A stretch of DNA of 61,923 nt, taken from assembly GCF_017592335.1 (NCBI RefSeq), contig NZ_JACNMP010000020.1, forward strand, positions 1 to 61,923. The letters run 5' to 3'. The notes beneath the pieces were generated by a model. That model was not told the DNA's origin and did no database searches. It was given only the letters and a program-made list of their open reading frames with translations. Shown piece after piece: positions 8,343 to 16,679 of this stretch. Positions within the stretch are counted from its first letter, which is position 1. Each line of letters starts with the position of its first letter. The position numbers were made by a program, and so were the translations under genes. The stretch comes from Pseudaestuariivita rosea (GTDB lineage Bacteria; Pseudomonadota; Alphaproteobacteria; Rhodobacterales; Rhodobacteraceae).

Positions 8343-8464
8343 TATTTGACGATTCCGATTTCTGCAGTGCCAGAGATTGTGATGCCGGGTTCAGGCGTTT
8401 CGCGGTCTTGCGAGGGGCCACAGGCGGCCAGTAGCAAGATCAAGGGTAGGGCGAGCAACCTCAT
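8342..8464 (-). CDS. Tiny lipoprotein (40 aa)
   Basis: The frame from the ATG at 8464 to the TAA at 8342-8344 encodes a 40-residue lipoprotein: hydrophobic N-terminus [15 protein letters not shown] with the lipobox LAAC, then a short polar tail. The mature protein is only about 26 residues. Its start overlaps the stop of the preceding lipoprotein gene (ATGA) and its stop overlaps the DUF2834 start (TAATG), which argues strongly that it is translated. Function unknown. Confidence 0.7.
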   Translation of the reverse strand: MRLLALPLILLLAACGPSQDRETPEPGITISGTAEIGIVK

Positions 8465-8658
8465 AGTCTGATCCCAATGCCGGCGCCGCCGGTGCCGACG
8501 CGAACGGAAACCGGTCCGCTGTCCACACCCACTGCAGCCCCGCCACGCACTGTGTCGTCATTGGTGCTGACACCCGCATCAAAGGACGGGCGGATGGGTT
8601 CGCCGTCAACGCCACAAGCGGCCAGGGCCAGAAGCGCTAGAATTGCCAGTTTTTTCAT
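8461..8658 (-). CDS. Small lipoprotein downstream of argH
   Basis: Encodes 65 residues from the ATG at 8658. That start was chosen because [15 protein letters not shown] is a complete lipoprotein signal and because it overlaps the argH stop as ATGA; a longer reading from 8676 would spoil the signal. After the lipidated Cys the sequence runs [10 protein letters not shown], then a Gly/Val-rich tail. The 'CGVDGEP' start recalls the small lysA-linked lipoproteins of proteobacteria (LptM/YifL-like, 'CGLKGP'), some of which assist assembly of the LPS transport complex, but the resemblance is short. A lipid-anchored periplasmic location is likely. Confidence 0.7.
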   Translation of the reverse strand: MKKLAILALLALAACGVDGEPIRPSFDAGVSTNDDTVRGGAAVGVDSGPVSVRVGTGGAGIGIRL

Positions 8659-10043
8659 CCCAGTATTCCTTTCCACCGCGCGATCTGTTCGCGCACGCGC
8701 AAGGGCGCCGTGCCGCCATAGCTGGTGCGGGATGCGACCGAGTTGTGTACACCTAATACGTCGAAAACCTCGGCGCGGATGTCGGGATGTACGTTTTGCA
8801 TTTCTTCCAGGGTCAAATCCGGCAGGTCCACACCGCGCGTTTCGGCCCGCGCCACCAGCGCACCGGTGATATGGTGTGCATCCCGAAACGGCAGGCCCAG
8901 TTCGCGCACCAGCCAGTCGGCCAGATCGGTCGCGGTGGAAAACCCGCTGCTGGCGGCGGCCTCAAGACTGGCGCGGTTGGCCTGCATATCCTTAACCATC
9001 CCCTCCATTGCGGCCAGGGCCAGCATCAGGTTGTCTGCGGCATCAAAGGTCTGTTCCTTATCTTCCTGCATGTCCTTGGAATAGGTCAGCGGCAGCCCCT
9101 TCATCACCGTCATCAGCGCGACATTGGCCCCGAAGATACGCCCGATCTTGGCGCGGATCAGTTCGGCCGCGTCAGGGTTCTTCTTCTGCGGCATGATCGA
9201 ACTGCCGGTTGAAAAGCGATCCGACAAAGTGACGAAGCGGAACTGGGCTGACGACCAGATCACCAGCTCTTCGGCCAGTCGTGACAGATGCATGGCGCAG
9301 ATGCTGGCGGCGCTCAGGAATTCCAGCGCGAAATCCCGGTCACTGACACCATCCAGCGAATTGGCGGCGGGGCGGTCAAAGCCAAGCGCCTGCGCGGTCA
9401 TATCGCGGTCAATCGGAAAGGACGTGCCTGCAAGGGCCGCCGCCCCCAAGGGGCTTTCGTTCATACGCGCGCGGGCATCGCGGAACCGCGAAAGATCACG
9501 GGCAAACATCTCGACATAGGCCAGCATGTGGTGGCCCCAGGTCACAGGTTGCGCTGTTTGCAGATGTGTGAACCCCGGCATCACCCAATCGGCCCCGCTT
9601 TCCGCCTGCGCCACAAGCGCCTTGCAAAGTGCCACCAGCGCTGCGTCCACCTCATCAATCTGATCCCTAACCCACAGCCGGAAATCGGTCGCCACCTGGT
9701 CATTCCGGCTGCGGCCTGTGTGCAAACGCCCTGCGGGTTCACCAATGATCTCTTTCAGCCGCGCCTCGATATTCATGTGAATATCTTCCAGCGCTTTCGA
9801 AAATTCGAATTTACCTGTTTCAATCTCTGACAAGACCGTGAGAAGCCCTTCCCGGATCGCGTCTGCATCACTATCACTGATGATGCCACAGGCCGCCAGC
9901 ATGGCGGCATGGGCCCTTGAGCCGTCGATATCCTGGCGCGCCAACCGCTTGTCGAAATCGATCGAGGCATTAATTGCCTCCATGATCGCGTCCGGCCCGG
10001 CGGCAAAGCGTCCGCCCCACATCTGGTTCGAGGTATCAGTCAT
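8655..10043 (-). CDS. argH: Argininosuccinate lyase
   Basis: Encodes 462 residues. It cleaves argininosuccinate to arginine and fumarate, the last step of arginine synthesis. The fumarase/aspartase superfamily signature [12 protein letters not shown] is present about two thirds along, with HTGRSRNDQ near residue 108 and the '[12 protein letters not shown]' substrate-binding loop. Length is typical. It is first in a minus-strand operon continuing through two lipoproteins, DUF2834, lysA and TIGR02302, every junction as far as lysA overlapping by 1-4 nt. It is divergent from the thioredoxin gene at 10065, with only 21 nt between the start codons, so the promoters must overlap the coding ends. 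Confidence 0.97.
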   Translation of the reverse strand: MTDTSNQMWGGRFAAGPDAIMEAINASIDFDKRLARQDIDGSRAHAAMLAACGIISDSDADAIREGLLTVLSEIETGKFEFSKALEDIHMNIEARLKEIIGEPAGRLHTGRSRNDQVATDFRLWVRDQIDEVDAALVALCKALVAQAESGADWVMPGFTHLQTAQPVTWGHHMLAYVEMFARDLSRFRDARARMNESPLGAAALAGTSFPIDRDMTAQALGFDRPAANSLDGVSDRDFALEFLSAASICAMHLSRLAEELVIWSSAQFRFVTLSDRFSTGSSIMPQKKNPDAAELIRAKIGRIFGANVALMTVMKGLPLTYSKDMQEDKEQTFDAADNLMLALAAMEGMVKDMQANRASLEAAASSGFSTATDLADWLVRELGLPFRDAHHITGALVARAETRGVDLPDLTLEEMQNVHPDIRAEVFDVLGVHNSVASRTSYGGTAPLRVREQIARWKGILG

Positions 10044-10064
10044 CGTCAGCCCTTCGGAGGGAAA

Positions 10065-10622
10065 ATGAAATTTATCACGTCAGCGCTTGTCTATACGGCC
10101 CTTTTGTTCAGTGCAAACAGTGCATTTGCCGATGCTGAATTGGAAGCCCTGCGCGAAGGGACGATGAAAAAGCTGATGTTTCATTCGACCCCGGCTGATG
10201 TTTCGACGACGGCCTTCGTGACCGAGGATGGTGGCGAAAAGACTTTGGCTGATTATCAGGGCAAATATGTCGTGCTGAATTTCTGGGCCACGTGGTGCGC
10301 GCCGTGTCGCAAGGAAATGCCGATGCTGTCTGAGTTGCAGACCGAATTCGGGGGTGAGAACTTTGCGGTGGTCACGCTGGCCACGGGGCGGAATTCACCC
10401 ACTGGGATCGATAAGTTCTTCGCCGAGATTGAGGTGGAAAACCTGCCAAAGTACCGTGACCCGAAACAGGCCGTCGCCCGCGACATGGCGGTGCTGGGCC
10501 TGCCGATCACGGTGATCCTGAACCCCGAGGGGCAAGAGATCGCGCGGATGCGCGGCGACGCCCATTGGAACAGCGACAGCGCCAAGGCGATTATTGCGAC
10601 CCTGCTTAATCGTGGGTCTTAG
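10065..10622 (+). CDS. TlpA-family thiol:disulfide protein
   Basis: Encodes 185 residues. It has a signal peptide (cleavage near residue 22, 'NSAFADAE') and a thioredoxin fold with active site FWATWCAPC (Cys78 and Cys81), 'YVVLNFWA' as the preceding strand, and a cis-Pro loop '[12 protein letters not shown]'. TlpA/ResA-like proteins are periplasmic reductases, often for cytochrome c maturation or cytochrome oxidase metallation. The start has GGAGG just upstream. It is divergent from argH, an arrangement I recall from roseobacter genomes. Substrate unknown. Confidence 0.88.
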   Translation: MKFITSALVYTALLFSANSAFADAELEALREGTMKKLMFHSTPADVSTTAFVTEDGGEKTLADYQGKYVVLNFWATWCAPCRKEMPMLSELQTEFGGENFAVVTLATGRNSPTGIDKFFAEIEVENLPKYRDPKQAVARDMAVLGLPITVILNPEGQEIARMRGDAHWNSDSAKAIIATLLNRGS

Positions 10623-10637
10623 GCGTGCCCGTGCCCA

Positions 10638-11216
10638 TCAAGGGCGCTTGCCAAGCGCCTTAACCTCTTCGTATCGTGGGCAGGTGATCAGGTGATCATT
10701 CACCATGCCCACCGCCTGCATAAACGCATAGACAATCGTCGGGCCGCAGAACTTGAACCCTTCTTTCTTCAGGTCCTTTGAGATCTTTTGCGATAGCTCG
10801 GTTTGCGCGGGCACATCGGCCAAAGTGGCCCAACTATTCTGCAGGGGCACCCCGCCCATGTAATTCCACAAATAGGTGTCAAACCCCTCACGCGCCTCAA
10901 TCTTCTGCCAGGCGCGGGCGTTGCCGATGGTGGCCTCAATCTTACCGCGGTGGCGGATGATGCCGCCGTTCTGCAGCAGCCGCTCAACCTCGGCCTCACC
11001 CCAATCGGCCACGATATTCGGGTCAAACCCCGCGAACGCCTGTCGGAAATTTTCGCGTTTTTTCAGGATTGTGATCCATGACAGCCCCGCCTGAAACCCA
11101 TCCAGGATCAGCTTTTCCCACAGCGCGCGGCTATCCCATTCGGGCACGCCCCATTCGGTGTCGTGATAGTCAATGTAAATCTGTTCTGTCCCGACCCAGC
11201 CACAGCGTTCGCCCAT
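10638..11216 (-). CDS. tag: DNA-3-methyladenine glycosylase I
   Basis: Encodes 192 residues. It removes 3-methyladenine from alkylated DNA, starting base-excision repair. The family's zinc ligands are visible: Cys5 (ERCGW), His18 (YHDTEWG) and the C-terminal 'NDHLITC' His and Cys. The helix-hairpin-helix region 'DGFQAGLSWITILKKR' is typical of Tag. It is convergent with the TlpA gene, and divergent from the EAL gene with about 90 nt between starts. Confidence 0.95.
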   Translation of the reverse strand: MGERCGWVGTEQIYIDYHDTEWGVPEWDSRALWEKLILDGFQAGLSWITILKKRENFRQAFAGFDPNIVADWGEAEVERLLQNGGIIRHRGKIEATIGNARAWQKIEAREGFDTYLWNYMGGVPLQNSWATLADVPAQTELSQKISKDLKKEGFKFCGPTIVYAFMQAVGMVNDHLITCPRYEEVKALGKRP

Positions 11217-11306
11217 GGAATTTCCTTTCGTTTAAATTCAATCCGTTTACGCCATGTTAGAACCTGCTGCGCAAGAGTGCGCCAAAGATAAGGCAGGAGC
11301 ATTCCG

Positions 11307-12146
11307 ATGATGATGGGCAGCAAAAAGCGGCAAAAGGACGATGACCAAAAGGTTAAAAGCCCGCTGGACATCGCGCTGGAACAACGCGATCAGTCAACAC
11401 TGGACATGGTCCATGCCGCATTGCTGCACAAAGAAACGATGCTGGCCTATCAACCTGTTGTTCTGGCCAACAACCCCGGCAAGGTCGCATTTTATGAGGG
11501 GCTGACGCGGGTGCTTGATTCGACCGGGCGGATCATCCCGGCGGGCGAATTCATGTCGGTGGTCGAAACCCACGAAATGGGCCGAATTCTGGACTGTCTG
11601 GCGCTTGAGATGGGTTTGAACACCCTCAACTCGGTTCCCGATATACGACTTTCGATCAATATGTCGGCCCGTTCCATCGGGTATCGGCGCTTTATCCGTA
11701 CGCTGGAAAACGGGCTGGCCGATAACCCGTCGGTGGCCGAACGGCTTATTCTGGAAATCACCGAAGACTCGGCCATGATGATGCCCGAAGTTGTGATCAG
11801 CTTCATGGATGACCTGCAGCAGATGGGCGTCTGTTTTGCGCTGGATGACTTTGGCGCGGGCTACACCGCCTTTCGTTACCTAAACGATTTTTTCTTTGAT
11901 ATCATAAAGATAGACGGTCAGTTCATTCGCAAGATTCACAATAACCCCGACAATCAGGTGCTGGTCAAAGCGCTGATTGCCATTGGCCGTCAGTTCGAGA
12001 TGTTCACCGTGGCCGAAAGTGTCGAGGGGCCGAAAGATGCAGCCTTTTTGGCGCAGGCCGGGATCGATTGCATCCAGGGCTATCACGTCGGTGCCCCCAC
12101 CACACGACCGCTTTGGCGACAGGAGCCTTCGCAAAAGAAGGCCTGA
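11307..12146 (+). CDS. EAL-domain cyclic-di-GMP phosphodiesterase
   Basis: Encodes 279 residues, essentially one EAL domain after a short charged N-terminus (about 30 residues). The metal and substrate residues of active enzymes appear in order: EGL in 'FYEGLTR' (the EAL position), the Asn of 'LSINMSA', Glu of 'LEITE', DDFGAGY, Lys of 'IKIDGQFI', Glu of 'VAESVE' and Gln of 'CIQGYHVGAP'. It is therefore predicted to hydrolyse c-di-GMP. No GGDEF, sensor or membrane segment is present, so it is a cytosolic stand-alone enzyme. Three ATGs in a row start the gene; AGGAG lies seven bases before the first. It is followed by phaA but is probably transcribed separately. Confidence 0.9.
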   Translation: MMMGSKKRQKDDDQKVKSPLDIALEQRDQSTLDMVHAALLHKETMLAYQPVVLANNPGKVAFYEGLTRVLDSTGRIIPAGEFMSVVETHEMGRILDCLALEMGLNTLNSVPDIRLSINMSARSIGYRRFIRTLENGLADNPSVAERLILEITEDSAMMMPEVVISFMDDLQQMGVCFALDDFGAGYTAFRYLNDFFFDIIKIDGQFIRKIHNNPDNQVLVKALIAIGRQFEMFTVAESVEGPKDAAFLAQAGIDCIQGYHVGAPTTRPLWRQEPSQKKA

Positions 12147-12278
12147 TCTCAACCGCGATCAGCTATTGCCCTTGGGCGATCAACCGCTTACCCATGCGTC
12201 AAGCGGCAAGAGTTTGGTGCGCTGGTTATTTTGTGACATGCTCTTTGTCCGCACGGGATGAGGATAAAGGAGTCACCC

Positions 12279-13451
12279 ATGACCAATGTCGTGATCGCAT
12301 CGGCTGCGCGGACCGCAGTGGGAAGTTTCGGCGGAAGTTTTGCAAACACACCGGCCCACGATCTGGGCGCCGCGGTTCTGGAAGCCGTCGTCGATCGCGC
12401 CGGGATCGACAAGTCTGAGGTGTCCGAGACGATTTTGGGTCAGGTTCTGACGGCTGCACAGGGTCAGAACCCCGCCCGTCAGGCCCATGTGAACGCAGGG
12501 TTGCCGATCGAATCTGCGGCCTGGGGGATCAACCAGGTCTGCGGATCAGGTCTGCGCGCGGTTGCCCTTGGGGCCCAGCACATCCAGTTGGGTGACGCCG
12601 ATATCGTTATCGCGGGTGGTCAGGAAAACATGACGCTGTCCCCCCATGCGGCCCATCTGCGGGCCGGGCACAAGATGGGCGACGTGAAATACATCGACAC
12701 GATGATCCGCGACGGCCTGTGGGATGCCTTCAACGGCTATCACATGGGGCAAACCGCTGAAAACGTTGCTGAAAAATGGCAGATCAGCCGCGATCAGCAG
12801 GATGAATTCGCCGTCACCTCGCAAAACAAAGCCGAAGCCGCCCAAAAAGCGGGGAAATTTGATGATGAGGTCATCCCCTTTACCGTGAAAACCCGCAAGG
12901 GCGACATCGTGGTCGACAAAGACGAATACATCCGCCACGGCGCAACCATGGAAGCCATGCAGAAACTGCGCCCGGCCTTTACCAAAGACGGGTCTGTCAC
13001 GGCGGCCAATGCCTCGGGCCTGAATGACGGTGCGGCGGCCACATTGCTGATGACAGCGGATGAAGCTGAAAAGCGTGGCATCGAACCCCTTGCCCGCATC
13101 GTCAGCTATGCCACTGCCGGTCTTGACCCATCGATCATGGGGGTCGGCCCGATCCATGCGTCGCGCAAGGCGCTGGAAAAAGCCGGTTGGAAGGTCGACG
13201 ATCTTGATCTGGTAGAAGCGAACGAAGCTTTTGCCGCGCAGGCCTGCGCCGTGAACAAAGACATGGGCTGGGATCCCGCGATTGTGAATGTCAACGGCGG
13301 CGCCATTGCTATCGGTCACCCCATCGGTGCGTCGGGCTGCCGTGTGCTGAACACGCTTTTGTTCGAAATGAAGCGCCGCGACGCGAAAAAGGGTCTGGCC
13401 ACGCTGTGCATCGGCGGCGGTATGGGCGTTGCGCTGTGCGTTGAACGCTAA
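12279..13451 (+). CDS. phaA: Acetyl-CoA acetyltransferase (beta-ketothiolase)
   Basis: Encodes 390 residues. It condenses two acetyl-CoA to acetoacetyl-CoA, the first step of polyhydroxybutyrate synthesis. The start at 12279 is preferred because AAAGGAG precedes it and [19 protein letters not shown] is the usual thiolase N-terminus; an upstream in-frame ATG lacks such a signal. The nucleophilic Cys88 lies in QVCGSGLRA, the His in [11 protein letters not shown], and the second catalytic Cys in 'LCIGGGMG'. It is followed 70 nt later by phaB, with a hairpin between them. Confidence 0.96.
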   Translation: MTNVVIASAARTAVGSFGGSFANTPAHDLGAAVLEAVVDRAGIDKSEVSETILGQVLTAAQGQNPARQAHVNAGLPIESAAWGINQVCGSGLRAVALGAQHIQLGDADIVIAGGQENMTLSPHAAHLRAGHKMGDVKYIDTMIRDGLWDAFNGYHMGQTAENVAEKWQISRDQQDEFAVTSQNKAEAAQKAGKFDDEVIPFTVKTRKGDIVVDKDEYIRHGATMEAMQKLRPAFTKDGSVTAANASGLNDGAAATLLMTADEAEKRGIEPLARIVSYATAGLDPSIMGVGPIHASRKALEKAGWKVDDLDLVEANEAFAAQACAVNKDMGWDPAIVNVNGGAIAIGHPIGASGCRVLNTLLFEMKRRDAKKGLATLCIGGGMGVALCVER

Positions 13452-13466
13452 CTGATCCAGATCATG

Positions 13467-13487
13467 GGCGATGCGGGAGGCATCGCC
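13467..13487 (+). terminator. Intercistronic hairpin between phaA and phaB
   Basis: A perfect 8-bp stem GGCGATGC / GCATCGCC with loop GGGAG sits in the phaA-phaB gap, with no T run after it. It is more likely an mRNA-stabilising or attenuating structure than a terminator. Confidence 0.45.
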
Positions 13488-13521
13488 TATCACACAAAAA
13501 TAACCAATACGGAGGAGACAT

Positions 13522-14247
13522 ATGGGACGTGTTGCACTTGTGACCGGCGGTTCACGCGGGATTGGCGAGGCGATTTCCAAGGCGCTAAAGGACGCAGGCT
13601 ATACCGTCGCCGCGACCTATGCTGGCAACGATGAAAAGGCCGCCGCCTTTACCGAAGCGACTGGAATCAAAACATATAAATGGGACGTCGGCGATTACGA
13701 GGCCTGCGCGGCGGGTATCGCCAAGGCCGAAGAGGAAAACGGCCCCATCGACGTGCTGGTCAACAACGCAGGGATAACCCGCGACGCCATGTTCCACCGC
13801 ATGACGCCCGATCAGTGGAAGCAGGTGATCGACACGAACCTGACCGGTGTCTTCAACATGACCCACCCGATCTGGCCGGGCATGCGCGACCGCAAGTTTG
13901 GCCGCGTGATCAACATCAGTTCGATCAATGGACAAAAGGGGCAGGCGGGTCAGGTCAATTATTCCGCAGCCAAGGCCGGTGATCTGGGCTTTACCAAGGC
14001 GCTGGCTCAGGAAGGTGCGCGGGCTGGTATTACAGTTAATGCCATCTGTCCCGGCTATATCGCGACCGAAATGGTCAAAGCGATCGACGAAAAGGTCTTG
14101 AACGAACGCATCATCCCCCAAATTCCTGTGGGCCGTCTGGGCGAGCCGGAAGAAATCGCGCGCTGTGTGGTTTTCTTAGCTTCTGATGATGCCGGGTTCA
14201 TTACTGGATCGACAATCACTGCCAATGGTGCACAGTTTTTCGTTTAG
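13522..14247 (+). CDS. phaB: Acetoacetyl-CoA reductase
   Basis: Encodes 241 residues. This short-chain dehydrogenase reduces acetoacetyl-CoA to (R)-3-hydroxybutyryl-CoA with NADPH. The cofactor motif TGGSRGIGEAI is at residues 9-19, NNAG about 80 residues later, then the catalytic Ser in 'NISSINGQKGQ' and the YSAAK Tyr/Lys pair. 'ANGAQF' near the end and the place after phaA mark it as PhaB rather than a general 3-oxoacyl-ACP reductase. GGAGG precedes the start. The polymerase (phaC) is not in the window. Confidence 0.95.
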   Translation: MGRVALVTGGSRGIGEAISKALKDAGYTVAATYAGNDEKAAAFTEATGIKTYKWDVGDYEACAAGIAKAEEENGPIDVLVNNAGITRDAMFHRMTPDQWKQVIDTNLTGVFNMTHPIWPGMRDRKFGRVINISSINGQKGQAGQVNYSAAKAGDLGFTKALAQEGARAGITVNAICPGYIATEMVKAIDEKVLNERIIPQIPVGRLGEPEEIARCVVFLASDDAGFITGSTITANGAQFFV

Positions 14248-14248
14248 A

Positions 14249-14298
14249 GCATGTCGCGCAAAAGTGGATACCGGTTTTGCGCATAAAAATATGCGACA
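14249..14298 (+). repeat. Palindromic repeat of the CGCAAAAGTG...CCGGTTTTGCG type
   Basis: Directly after phaB, GCGCAAAA (14256-14263) pairs with TTTTGCGC (14275-14282) around GTGGATACCGG, and TGTCGC / GCGACA form an outer stem. This pattern, often starting GAGCATG, resembles short palindromic repeats scattered through Rhizobiales and Rhodobacterales intergenic regions. Only one copy was seen in this window. Confidence 0.5.
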
Positions 14299-14310
14299 CC
14301 AAAGGAAGAA

Positions 14311-14340
14311 AAAGGGCCGGTGGATCAGACCGGCCCCTTT
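14311..14340. terminator. Bidirectional terminator between phaB and a 38-aa gene
   Basis: The stem GGGCCGGT (14314-14321) pairs with ACCGGCCC (14329-14336) around a 7-nt loop. On the minus strand it is followed by TTTTTCTTCCTTT, a good Rho-independent terminator for the small gene at 14365-14481. On the plus strand it is followed by CTTT and could also end phaB transcription. Confidence 0.65.
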
Positions 14341-14364
14341 CGACTTCCTTTTGACTTGCAACGA

Positions 14365-14481
14365 TCAGCGGGAAGTTTTTCCGAACAACCATGCCCAGGC
14401 GTCGGCAACGACTTGTCCGCGCAGGGTGTGGGCGGTTTGCAGGGCTTGGCGGGTGCGGGTATCTGTTGTGCTTTCGAACAT
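14365..14481 (-). CDS. Small 38-aa protein
   Basis: An ATG at 14481 to TGA at 14365 encodes 38 residues: an N-terminal polar part (MFESTTDTRTRQALQTAHTL) and a C-terminal amphipathic, Trp-rich end (ADAWAWLFGK). A strong Rho-independent terminator lies 25 nt past the stop, which supports a real transcript. It is divergent from the LysR gene at 14584, the classical place for a LysR target. The layout resembles very short helical proteins annotated in many Rhodobacteraceae, but I cannot name the family. Confidence 0.5.
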   Translation of the reverse strand: MFESTTDTRTRQALQTAHTLRGQVVADAWAWLFGKTSR

Positions 14482-14583
14482 CTCAGGATCCTCGGTTGAA
14501 TTAACTGTTTCTAATATGTTGCTTTTGCACAATCCTGACAAACGAGACTTTTCAATCCTTCAGTTAAGTTATACTTAAGCGAA

Positions 14584-15528
14584 ATGAATGACAGATTACC
14601 CCCCTTAACCGCCCTGCGCGCCTTTGATGCCGCCGCACGGCACATGTCGTTTTCCAAAGCCGCGGCTGAACTGAACATCACCCCCGCTGCACTAAGTTTT
14701 CAGATCAAATCGCTTGAGGAACATCTGGGCCAACCCGTCTTTCGACGCCTCAATCGCGCTGTTGAACTGACCGAGGCGGGCCGCACGCTGGCCCCCGGCA
14801 CGGCCGATGGCTTTGCCGCCCTGACCGCCGCATGGCGCAATACGCGCAGGTTGCAGGACAACAGCACGCTGACCGTCACCGCGGGCCCGGCGTTTACCGC
14901 AAAATGGCTGGCCCCGCGCCTTTACGACTTTGCCCAGGCCAATCCTGACATCGAATTGCGCCTGTCCGCCAGCCTGCGGATTATGGATTTCACACGCGAC
15001 GAAATCGATGTGGCGATCCGGTTTGGCTATGGCCCCGACGAAGGACTGTTTTCACAGCGTCTGGCCGATGAATGGATGACCCCGGTCATGACGCCTGATC
15101 TGGCCAAGCGGGTCAAGACGCCCGTGGATCTGGCGAATGTCACCTTGCTGCACGACGACAGTCTGCATTTTCTGAAACCCGCATGTGACTGGGCGGCCTG
15201 GTTCAAGGTCGAAGGGGTCGATGTCGACAGTAGCCATGGACCGCGTTTCAGCCAGGCAGACCATGCCATTGACGCGGCCCTGACCGGAACGGGCGTCGTG
15301 CTGGCGCGGATTTCACTGGCCCACAAAGAACTGCAAGAGGGCCGCCTGGTCGCGCCCTTTGAAACCGCACTGACGACCAAGGCGCATTTTCGGTTTCTGT
15401 GCCCGATGAGGGCCGAAAAACGACCCCAGATCAAAGCGTTTCTGGATTGGATCATGGCTGAGGCCAGCCAGGCCAGCAGTTTCGAACAGGGGCGTCGCTT
15501 TGTTTCGGCCGCGGAACCCGCCGAATGA
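14584..15528 (+). CDS. LysR-family regulator (GcvA-like)
   Basis: Encodes 314 residues. The N-terminal winged helix-turn-helix reads PPLTALRAFDAAARHMSFSK then AAAELNITPAALSFQIKSLE (about 6-45), followed by a periplasmic-binding-protein-like effector domain (about 95-300). The wording 'LTALRAFDAAARH' and 'GTGVVLARISLA' are typical of the GcvA subgroup, whose members control amino-acid metabolism or efflux. Its stop overlaps the start of the EamA transporter (ATGA), so the two are co-expressed and the exporter may be part of its regulon. The divergent 38-aa gene may be another target. Confidence 0.88.
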   Translation: MNDRLPPLTALRAFDAAARHMSFSKAAAELNITPAALSFQIKSLEEHLGQPVFRRLNRAVELTEAGRTLAPGTADGFAALTAAWRNTRRLQDNSTLTVTAGPAFTAKWLAPRLYDFAQANPDIELRLSASLRIMDFTRDEIDVAIRFGYGPDEGLFSQRLADEWMTPVMTPDLAKRVKTPVDLANVTLLHDDSLHFLKPACDWAAWFKVEGVDVDSSHGPRFSQADHAIDAALTGTGVVLARISLAHKELQEGRLVAPFETALTTKAHFRFLCPMRAEKRPQIKAFLDWIMAEASQASSFEQGRRFVSAAEPAE

Positions 15529-16382
15529 CAAAACGCAGCGCGACCGCAATCGGTTTTGTCGCGGTTTTGCTGTGGGCCTTGCTGGCGCTGTTCACCAAAG
15601 GGTCAGAACCGGTGCCGCCCCTGCAACTGAATGCGATCTGCTTTTCGATCGGCGGGGTCATCGGGCTGATCTGGCTGGCAGCCCGGCGGGAATTCGGTGC
15701 ACTGCGGCACGTATCGTGGAAGGTCTATGCCTTTGGCACCGTGGGCCTGTTTGGTTATCACTTTCTGTATTTCAGCGCCCTGCGCATCGCACCCCCGGCC
15801 GAAGCGGGGCTGATCGCGTATCTCTGGCCCCTGCTGATTGTCCTGTTTTCCGGTCTGCTGCCCGGCGAACGGCTGCGCGCGGGTCACATCATCGGTGCCC
15901 TGATCGGCTTTGCCGGTGCTGCGCTGATCGTGCTGGGCGGCGCGCAGGGGTTTGACATCAGTGCGCTGCCAGGGTTTGGGCTGGCATTCCTGTGCGCGCT
16001 GACATGGTCGGGCTATTCAGTCCTGTCGCGCAAACTGGGCGATATTCCAACGGCCAGCGTCGCTGTGTTCTGCATTGCTACGGCGCTTTTGTCGATAGTC
16101 GCCCACCTTGCACTGGAAGATACCCGCTGGCCGGTCGATGCAACGGGCTGGGCCGCGACCGTCTTGCTGGGCCTCGGGCCGGTGGGGCTGGCGTTCTATG
16201 TCTGGGATATCGGTGTCAAACGCGGCGATATTCAGGTGCTGGGCACGCTGTCCTACGCCGCGCCGCTGTTATCGACACTGGTTCTGGTATTGGCTGGGTT
16301 TGCTGACGCCAGTCTGACACTGGGTTTGGCGGCCTTGCTGATCACCGCAGGCGCGGCGCTGGCAGCCCGGGCCAGCGCTTGA
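15525..16382 (+). CDS. EamA/DMT-family exporter (YddG-like)
   Basis: Encodes 285 residues with about ten hydrophobic helices in two repeated EamA halves (about 5-135 and 145-282). 'AYLWPLLIVLFSGLLPGE' at the end of the first half and 'LGPVGLAFYVWDIGVKRGD' in the second are typical of the drug/metabolite transporter superfamily, closest to YddG-type aromatic amino-acid exporters. It is translationally coupled to the LysR gene by a 4-nt overlap. Substrate not determinable from sequence. Confidence 0.85.
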   Translation: MTKRSATAIGFVAVLLWALLALFTKGSEPVPPLQLNAICFSIGGVIGLIWLAARREFGALRHVSWKVYAFGTVGLFGYHFLYFSALRIAPPAEAGLIAYLWPLLIVLFSGLLPGERLRAGHIIGALIGFAGAALIVLGGAQGFDISALPGFGLAFLCALTWSGYSVLSRKLGDIPTASVAVFCIATALLSIVAHLALEDTRWPVDATGWAATVLLGLGPVGLAFYVWDIGVKRGDIQVLGTLSYAAPLLSTLVLVLAGFADASLTLGLAALLITAGAALAARASA

Positions 16383-16387
16383 CGTGC

Positions 16388-16555
16388 TCAGTTTGCGGTT
16401 AAACGCTCGATCTGCTCTTTCAGATATAATTTCTGTTTTTTCAAAGAGGCGATCTTTAACTGATCCACGCCCGGACTTCGTTGAGCTTGCTCAACCTCTG
16501 TTGAGAGGTGTTGGTGTTTCTTCCTGAGTTCCTCGATATGGGATTTCAGGGCCAT
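16388..16555 (-). CDS. DUF465 (YdcH-like) small protein
   Basis: Encodes 55 residues from the ATG at 16555, chosen because GAGAGGAG lies just upstream and because 'ALKSHIEELRKKH' is the normal start of the family. The protein is one predicted helical hairpin: HIEELRKKHQHLSTEVEQ, a turn at 'SPGVDQ', then KIASLKKQKLYLKEQIERL. DUF465 proteins are short, widespread and of unknown role. It is convergent with the EamA exporter with only 5 nt between stops. Confidence 0.85.
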   Translation of the reverse strand: MALKSHIEELRKKHQHLSTEVEQAQRSPGVDQLKIASLKKQKLYLKEQIERLTAN

Positions 16556-16679
16556 CGGCAGTCTCCTCTCTCTGATTTTTGTCAACTTTGACAGTGCATC
16601 ATAGATATCGGAATGTGTCACGCCGCAGCTGCACAATTATCAAAAAGATTTTATTCAATTGCGTGTGGCTCACGCAGCA

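Noticed and set aside
10641-10660. Hairpin GGCGCTTG/CAAGCGCC near the end of tag
   Set aside because: It overlaps the last codons of tag and has no T run, so a regulatory role is not supported.
12546-13580. 344-aa open frame on the minus strand opposite phaA
   Set aside because: It lies wholly across phaA and the phaB start, whose identities are certain. The protein is His/Arg-rich and looks like an antisense shadow.
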